This document shows, piece by piece, positions 58,146 through 64,000 of a stretch of 64,000 bases of DNA; position 1 is the stretch's first letter, and each line of letters begins with the position of its first letter. The stretch lies in assembly GCF_043290135.1 (NCBI RefSeq), contig NW_027464783.1:232001-296000 (forward strand). Direction: 5' to 3'. The translations under genes were made by a program, and so were the position numbers. Under the pieces are notes generated by a model that worked only from the letters and a program-made list of their open reading frames with translations, made no database searches and was not told where the DNA came from. This DNA comes from Rhipicephalus microplus. Its lineage: Eukaryota > Arthropoda > Arachnida > Ixodida > Ixodidae.

Positions 58146-59464
58146 AGCGGAGTTGTTGTTGTTGTTGTTCTCCTATCGTTAGTGGCGCATACCCACTGTG
58201 GGGGATTGGCCAAGAATCGAGTGGCTTTAAAATTTACTGTTCAGATTTAGAATGATGGAGGTATAACAGAAAGATTACCGATAGCCTATAGGCAAGTGTG
58301 GTGCTTAATGTAATGCACAGAAATATTTACATCAACAAATTTATTCTTAGAATAGAGCATTAGTCTGACTTTATACGTATATAATTAGGTGAACATCTTA
58401 AGATAATGAAACTGGTTAATTAGTCAACCTATTAGTTTCATTAATATAGTCCCGGACGGCCGCGCATACTGTGCCATTACAGAAACCAGAAATGGAAGCT
58501 CCAAAAGACAGAATGACAGGCAGAGATAAGTCCATACCAATGCCACGCAAAGGTATTTCTAATAGGGTTTTTCGTAATGTATTAAACCGCCTGCAGGTCA
58601 AAAAGAAATGGTCTATTGTTTCCAGTTCATCACAGAATGCACACAGTGGCGAAGGTGCCTGAGCAGACCTGTGTTTATAGAAATTTAGATTTGGTACCCG
58701 GCAACGCAGTCTTGTGATAGCTACTTCTTGTTTTCGAGTGCGGCAAAAGTCTCTTCGCCAGGGATATAATAAATGGCGATATTCTGTAGAGTTTGTTAGT
58801 GCTGAACCTTTAAAGACTTGCATAAGCGTACGTCTGCGGAATCGAGCAGCAGTCACATAAGCGGATGATGGACAGAGCGGTAGAATTGGTTCGCTGATTG
58901 ACGACTTAGCTAAGGAATCTGCTATTTCATTAAGAAACAAACCTTTATGTCCAGGCACCCAAACTAATCGCACTTTTCTTAAATGCGCAGGTACTACTGC
59001 ACGGAACGCCTTTGTTACGTGATTATCAGCACCAACAGAAAGTGCCGCACAAAGAGATAGGGAATCTGTTATTATGACAGCTGATGTAATTGCTGTATCT
59101 AACTTGCGTAAGGCGAGCACTACTGCCAGAAACTCAGCCACAAAAACGGGTATGAAATCGGGTAGTCGAAGGGAATAAATCCAATTTAAAATAGGGCTGA
59201 AAATACCAACCCCTGACTTTTCGTCGTATTGCGATGCGTCTGTAGCAATAATAACGTTCGTTGTAATACGGCGCAGGTGATCTTGGAGTAAACCATCCAA
59301 AATATTATGGGGAAGTAATTTGGCATTATTAGGAAAAATGTCGTCGAATTGAATTTCTACCGGGGCTGAATTATAACGACTTGGCATGATGTCACATATA
59401 CGTACGTTTGGAGGCTCCAGTAAATTTTGCACAAATATAATTTGTGGCGTGTGAAAGCGGAGTT
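58146..59464 (-). mobile_element. 5'-truncated LINE with RNase H, (AAC)n tail and target-site duplication
   Basis: Minus-strand element 59455-58155. The 3' tail is (AAC)n (GTTGTTGTT on plus from 58153), preceded by CCAATCCCCCACAGTGGG-type 3' UTR text. The direct repeat AGCGGAGTT flanks it exactly (58146-58154 and 59456-59464). So the boundaries are known, and 5' truncation at about 59455 happened at insertion. Confidence 0.9.
58416..59432 (-). CDS. LINE ORF2 C-terminal part: intact RNase H and zinc motif
   Basis: A 338-codon uninterrupted frame. TNVIIATDASQYDEKSGVGI (first Asp), VFVAEFLAVVLALRKL (Glu), VIITDSLSLCAAL (second Asp) and VWVPGHKGLFLNEIADSLAK (His and final Asp) give a complete RNase H1-type catalytic set. 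The C-terminus has CAFCDELETIDHFFLTCRRF, the CCHC-type motif of I/Jockey-group LINEs. RT and endonuclease are absent because of 5' truncation, so it cannot retrotranspose. The ATG is internal to the original ORF2, so expression is unlikely. The lack of any stop suggests a recent insertion. It differs in sequence from LINE-C. Confidence 0.88.
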   Translation of the reverse strand: MQNLLEPPNVRICDIMPSRYNSAPVEIQFDDIFPNNAKLLPHNILDGLLQDHLRRITTNVIIATDASQYDEKSGVGIFSPILNWIYSLRLPDFIPVFVAEFLAVVLALRKLDTAITSAVIITDSLSLCAALSVGADNHVTKAFRAVVPAHLRKVRLVWVPGHKGLFLNEIADSLAKSSISEPILPLCPSSAYVTAARFRRRTLMQVFKGSALTNSTEYRHLLYPWRRDFCRTRKQEVAITRLRCRVPNLNFYKHRSAQAPSPLCAFCDELETIDHFFLTCRRFNTLRKTLLEIPLRGIGMDLSLPVILSFGASISGFCNGTVCAAVRDYINETNRLTN

Positions 59465-60282
59465 AGAAAGATTTATCGCATGCTGCAATTGCATTCTCTT
59501 TTTTCTCGCCCGACGAATGCGCCCGAAGCTAAGCAGGGAGAGATGACACAGAAAAAGAAGAACGTCACATGCACCTCGTGACATTGAGCCCTTTTTCTCT
59601 TTTTTTTTCAAATACTGTGTTTTGAATGGGTTGGCGCTTTCATGCATGGAAGAGTCATAGCCACCCGGTGTGATCCCTGTAACGACAAAGATCTTCGTGG
59701 TCAAATCAGCCAATGGCTGATAAAATGGCTGTGACGAGGAATTTCGCAGCTGCCGTCATATGTCTAGATAAAATAAAGCAATTTTTAGCTGACTTAGAAC
59801 TTTCTGTGAATTCCAGACCACGTGCTGCGCTATAATATTTGACTCGCATATGGAGCTTATACTACCGATCGGCATCGTTTTCTGACCATGATCGAAAAGT
59901 GTTGCAGGGTTCTTTTAAGGTTCTTTATTTTATTTTTATATTGATGCAACAATTAAACAAAACCTCAATTGTTACAAATATGATAGTTTACCTCTCAAGA
60001 GTACGAGAGCAGTACATCGATGACAGCCACCTTTTTCTACTATGTGAAGAAAACAGAATTTTAGCGTGTGACATGTATTTTCATGAAATAGCCAGCTATT
60101 AGGATAAAAGCCCATGTTTCAACAACATAGATGTATAACATACACATGGTGTTTCTTTTTGCGTGCGGAAGAGGTTTTTTTTTTCAGCATCTCACTGTGT
60201 CACTCTGAAGTATAGGAGCACATGCGCAACCTTGGCTAACACTACTATATCCCCATATAAATATACTCTCCGCTTGGGTATT
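59465..60282. other. Unassigned stretch
   Basis: No recognisable gene. Contains the target flank of the preceding LINE and short frames only. Confidence 0.4.
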
Positions 60283-60559
60283 TTATTTATTTATTTATTT
60301 ACAAGATACTGCTGGCATGGAGCCCAAGCAGGAATGGTACAGGCAGTAAGGCAAACAAGCCAAGCATCACACAGCATACAATAATCCAATCATCACACAC
60401 ATACAACAATAATGCAACCAAGCTTATCATAACAGCAGTGATATAAGTGAGATTGTGAGAATCGCATTTGCGTGAATCGCAAAGGGAAACAACATGGCAC
60501 TGAAAGTAACCAATCAACAAAAAGGATCAGTGGATAAGAAAAAAAACTGCAAAACATTT

Positions 60560-61255
60560 TTACACCCTCAGGAAAACATGTGCGTCAATAGAATCTGTCG
60601 ACAGCAGGGCGGCAAACGGTAAATTGTTCCGCTCACAGATTGTGCGCGAGAAAAACGAAAATTTGAAGAGATTAGTTTTGGGGAAATACGGAGTTAAGAC
60701 AAGGGAGTGTGAATGACGACCGCGCCGTGTTTCCAGGCGACTAATGTAGGGGCTGTGATCAAATAGGAGCTTCCGGTTAACTAATTGGCACAGTAATTTT
60801 AGCCTAAATGATTTACGTCGTGATTCTAATGTTGGGATACCATGTCTTTCCATCAGGGCAGAAACGGAGTCTGTTGGACCGTACATACCATAAATAAAGC
60901 GGACGGTCCTTCTTTGAATTCTTTCGAGGCAGTCGATATTGGTTTTTGTGGGAGGATCCCAAATAACGCAGGCGTATTCAAGTTTCGGTCTAATTATAGA
61001 AGTATATGCTAAGTATTTAACCTCAGAGGGAGCGGTTTTGAGTTTGTGTCGTAATAAACAAAGTTTACGAAAAGCGGCAGCGCATATGTTAGTAATGTGA
61101 GAGTTCCAACTTAAGGTACTGGTTAATGTTACGCCAAGATATTTGTGTTCATCTACTTGCTTAAGCGGTCGGCCACAAGTACAATAAGAGAATTCAAGGG
61201 GGTGTTTCTTTCTAGTCATTCGGAGGTAAACTGTTTTGTCATGGTTTAATTGCAT
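60560..61255 (-). pseudogene. LINE-B ORF2, C-terminal region
   Basis: LNHDKTVYLRMTRKKHPLEF, DEHKYLGVTLTSTLSWNSHI, IIRPKLEYACVIWDPPTKTN and ERIQRRTVRFIYGMY reproduce the post-RT region of LINE-A. It ends NLFKFSFFSRTICERNNLP, the FFxRT motif, then VFLRV and the stop. This 231-codon block is itself uninterrupted, but a frame change separates it from the RT at about 61.26 kb. Confidence 0.88.
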
Positions 61256-61270
61256 GTTATTAGTTTTACT

Positions 61271-62038
61271 TCAAGAAGCAATGTTTTGTAACGCCGAGTT
61301 TAACGCAAGTTGGTCCTTGATGCTATTAATTTCATTAAAAAGTATACAGTCATCTGCAAAAAGACGTATTTGGACCGGACTGTTTATAACGTAAACAATG
61401 TCATTACAAAAAATGAGGAAAAGTAAAGGGCCTAGCACACTTCCCTGCGGTACGCCAGACGTAACAGGGAGAGCGTCAGAAGTGCTTCCATTAATGTCGA
61501 CGTACTGTCTACGGTTACTTAAATAGGCAGTTAGCCAAGAGATGATGAACGCTGGAAGCCGGATTTGAACTAATTTATCAATTAATTTGTCGTGTGATAC
61601 GCGATCGAAGGCCTTACTAAAATCTAAGAGTATGAGGTCAACCTGTCCCCCCTTATCAAGAACTGAAGAAGCGTGGTTAACAACTGTAAGTAGTTGAGTG
61701 ACGGTCGAGAATCCCTTGCGAAACCCGTGTTGAAATGGAGAAAGGATTTGATGGGTATCTAAAAATTGTGTAATGAACGTAGCAACGTGTTCAAGTAACT
61801 TACTGGCGGATGATAACATAGATGTGGGTTTGTAGCTGGGAATTAAGAGTGGGTCGCCTTTTTTGAGAATAGGTACGATACGGGCTATTTTAAAATCAGA
61901 AGGTAGCGTGGCCGCATGAAGAGAATATTCAAAAATCAGTGCAAGAAATTTCGTCAAAGCTTCAGCATAACGACGGAGAAATGGGTTCGGAATGCAATCG
62001 GGCCCTGGCGTCGATTTGTTTTTTAATCGAAGTAACAT
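61271..62038 (-). pseudogene. LINE-B ORF2, reverse transcriptase domain
   Basis: KNKSTPGPDCIPNPFLRRYA, RIVPILKKGDPLLIPSYKPT, DLILLDFSKAFDRVSHDKLI, TSGVPQGSVLGPLLFLIF and catalytic LFADDCILFNEI are in order. SYKPTS replaces the usual SYRPIS. The complete palm is in one 255-codon frame, better preserved than LINE-A. The start is an internal Met: upstream codons (to about 62.13 kb) are disrupted. Confidence 0.9.
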
Positions 62039-62233
62039 ATTTAAGACACCATTGTGCGAAACAATATTTACATCAAGATATGAAGCTACTGAATTACTCT
62101 GTTACAACTGAGGCTGCGGAAATACGCTATGGAAAAACAAATTGAAGTGATTCGCGATTGCTCGAAAATTAGTCAATTTAGAGCCGTCAACTGAAACTTC
62201 AGTTATGTTTTCATTGCGCTGTCTAATAAAGTT

Positions 62234-63250
62234 CTAGAATTTATGTGGTTCCTCTCTTAGGAAGTTCGGTAAAGTAGTGTTAAAGTAGAAGTTTTTGGCA
62301 CGAGTAATAGCATTGTAAAGGGTAGTACGAATTTCGGCGAGTTGTTGAGGCGCTGTACGTTTTTTTCGCAAGCGCTTGGCTTTGCGTTTAAGGTGAATTA
62401 TAGATCTAGATATCCAGGGCGTATATTTAGCGGTCTTCTTAGGTTTGTCGGGTACGAAGTTTCGCAAACAGAATAAAGGCATATTTTTAAATTTATTCGA
62501 AAGGACTCGTGATCAGTGAAATTTGGCCAGGTTTGTTCCAATTACTCAGTATTTGCAGTGTCATTAGCTTTCGCAAAGTCTTTCACATTTTTGAGGGCTG
62601 GGCAACTTTTTGCATTTTTGAAATAAAGAGAAATGGATGCAAAAACAATTTTGTGATCTGAGAAACCGTGTTCCACAGACACGTGGTACTTTTTGAAAGA
62701 TCTGGGCAGAAAAACAAGGTCAAGTAGAGAGGATGAATTGCCACAAACTTGGGTTGATTGCTGAACTATTTGGACAAGGTTGTGTGAAAACATAATGTCA
62801 AGAATGTCATCACTGTGACAAGAATCGGGTCCTGTTTTCAAGCGGTCCCAATCAAAGTTGGGCAGAATAAAATCCCCTAGGACGAAAAGCTTATATTTAC
62901 TGAATGAGGCCAAATGAGATCACAAATTTACAAGAAAATCGGGCCCAGAATCAGGCGGTCTGTACACAGCGATAACAATGATTACTTTGTTTCCGAAAGA
63001 AACCCTTAAACATAGGCTTTCAGTATCTGGCGATTGCGCTAGAAGGGATGCTTTGATACTGGTTTTTAAAATTACTGCAACACCCCCACCTCTAGTTGGC
63101 CGGTCTCTTCGAAATATTTTGTAACCTGGCGGAACTAAGTTGTCATCAGGTATTTCACTGTGAAGCCATGTTTCCGTAATGACGGTCAAGTGTGGGCTAT
63201 GACATAACAAAAGGGCTTCAAGCTGTGCCGTTTTGTTAACGAGACTGCGG
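62234..63250 (-). pseudogene. LINE-B ORF2, APE endonuclease
   Basis: Frames 63210-62920, 62913-62542 and 62482-62234. HLTVITETWLHSEIPDD (catalytic Glu), GGGVAVILKTSIKA and VYRPPDSGPDF, then LFVLGDFILPNFDWDRL, where the catalytic GDFN is GDFI (Asn to Ile), and FSDHKIVFASIS (SDH). The last frame gives CLRNFVPDKPKK and YTPWISRSIIHLKRKAKRLR, the linker seen in LINE-A. The Asn substitution and frame breaks make the nuclease dead. Confidence 0.87.
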
Positions 63251-63453
63251 GCATTTAGGTTAACGACCCTGATGGGAAGTTCAGATGACTGTCACAGAGC
63301 GGACTGGCTAGGATTGTTACCGTCACCATCGGAGGACGTGTCTACGACGTCAACTGGGAGAGTTTCAATGCTAATCATCCCACTGGATTGTGATGGCGCG
63401 CGCCGTTGATCAGAATGAGTGGAGATTATTTGCCGCTGATTAGAGTTTGCGTT

Positions 63454-64000
63454 CTAGATAAAAGTATCGCCGTCAACGTGCAGTTTATCATGTACGAGGT
63501 AAACTTTTTTACCAGCAGCTTTCTCACTTTTGGCACTTTCCCAGAGCATTTTTCGCTTTTTTAGAGTATGTGCTGAGTAGTCATTCTGTATGTAAATTTG
63601 AGAGCTCTTTAGTTTTTTTGCATTCTTGAGGACAGCAACTTTTTCAGTAAAGTCCTGGAAAAACAAAATAACTGGCCTTTTGACTGGACCTTTGCCTAGC
63701 CTGTGGGTTCGACCTACGGATTCACGCTTAACTCCCAGTTTTTGTGGAAATGTTTCCCTAATGACTTTTCACTTAAGATCGTCTTCTGTTTCGTTACGGT
63801 CTTCAGTTATTCCAAAAACCACCAAATTCGACCGTCTGCTTCGGTCTTCAAGGTCGACAAGTTTGCGCTTCTGGGATTCCACCGAAGTAGAAAAGGATCT
63901 TATGGCGTTGTCAATGTGGTTTAATCTTGCAGTTTTAGATTTAAGCTCGTTAATGCGAATATCCAATTCTAAAAAACGGCTCTTCATGTCCCTTAAAAGG
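63454..64000 (-). pseudogene. LINE-B ORF1 (coiled-coil RNA-binding protein), partial
   Basis: 63987-63769 encodes a coiled coil (ELKSKTARLNHIDNAIRSF) ending LVDLEDRSRRSNLVVFGI, the coiled-coil/RRM junction motif of LINE ORF1 proteins. The downstream frame 63666-63454 (FFQDFTEKVAVLKNAKKLKS, KKRKMLWESAKSEKAAGKKV) is the C-terminal domain. A frame change lies between them at about 63.7 kb. The N-terminus is outside the window. Confidence 0.82.

Larger units (their letters stand above)
60283..64000 (-). mobile_element. CR1/L2-type LINE (LINE-B), running off the window
   Basis: Minus-strand element with a (AAAT)n tail at 60283-60300, a C-terminal region, RT, endonuclease and ORF1 pieces in the expected order. 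It is longer than LINE-A because ORF1 is included. The 5' end lies beyond 64000. Several frameshifts and stops, especially in the endonuclease and at the RT start. Confidence 0.9.

Overview
This 64 kb window is eukaryotic, repeat-dominated DNA. I assign it to a hard tick (Ixodida, probably a metastriate). The main evidence is several full-length or truncated tRNA-derived SINEs with an (AATC)n tail that look like the Ruka-type SINEs of ticks, together with tick-like CR1/L2, I/LOA-like and RTE-like LINE ends, a BEL/Pao element, Helitron-like derivatives and Penelope-like fragments. The species cannot be resolved. I see no intact conventional host protein-coding gene, no rRNA, no functional tRNA gene and no CRISPR. 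Everything recognisable as coding belongs to transposable elements, except one set of exon-like blocks on the minus strand near 17.4-17.7 kb.

Layout. 1-13 kb: foldback elements (1-226; 9634-10252, a 619-bp near-perfect palindrome with TA ends), tRNA-like SINEs, AT and AC/AT microsatellites, and a 5'-truncated LINE end whose 3' tail is the GATA array at 11.85 kb. 13.2-21.7 kb: an 8.5 kb block bracketed by inverted CACCC/GGGTG-rich ends. It contains a ~99-bp tandem array, a 2.3 kb inverted duplication carrying Penelope-like GIY-YIG and terminal sequence, exon-like blocks, and a Helitron-like derivative. 24.7-28.4 kb: a ~145-bp satellite-like array split by an insertion, GATA and CA arrays, and a chain of nested SINE/MITE/Penelope pieces. 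28.9-31.5 kb: a 5'-truncated CR1/L2-type LINE (minus). 35.28-41.09 kb: a complete but decayed BEL/Pao LTR retrotransposon with both LTRs, a tRNA-Phe-type primer site and a 5-bp target duplication. 44.3-50.9 kb: an I/LOA-like LINE (plus) whose endonuclease is split by a 1.2 kb probable solo LTR with its own 5-bp duplication. 51.1-52.7 kb: a Helitron-like derivative with a truncated 225-codon ORF, then a TIR element. 53.3 kb: GTAT and GT arrays. 54.8-59.5 kb: LINE ends and a SINE, including an intact RNase H ORF in a 5'-truncated LINE. 60.3-64 kb: a second CR1/L2-type LINE (minus) running off the window end.

How the parts work together. The autonomous families (CR1/L2, I/LOA-like, BEL, Penelope-like) are all represented by defective copies. 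The SINEs have target-site duplications of about 9-16 bp, which indicates mobilisation by LINE machinery. Several microsatellites are the 3' tails of retroelements rather than independent arrays. The most unusual structures are the 8.5 kb block between inverted GGGTG-type ends with exon-like blocks inside it, the inverted Penelope-containing duplication, and the TATA + TCAGTT core promoter conserved in both Helitron-like derivatives. All family names come from motif reading, not from database searches.
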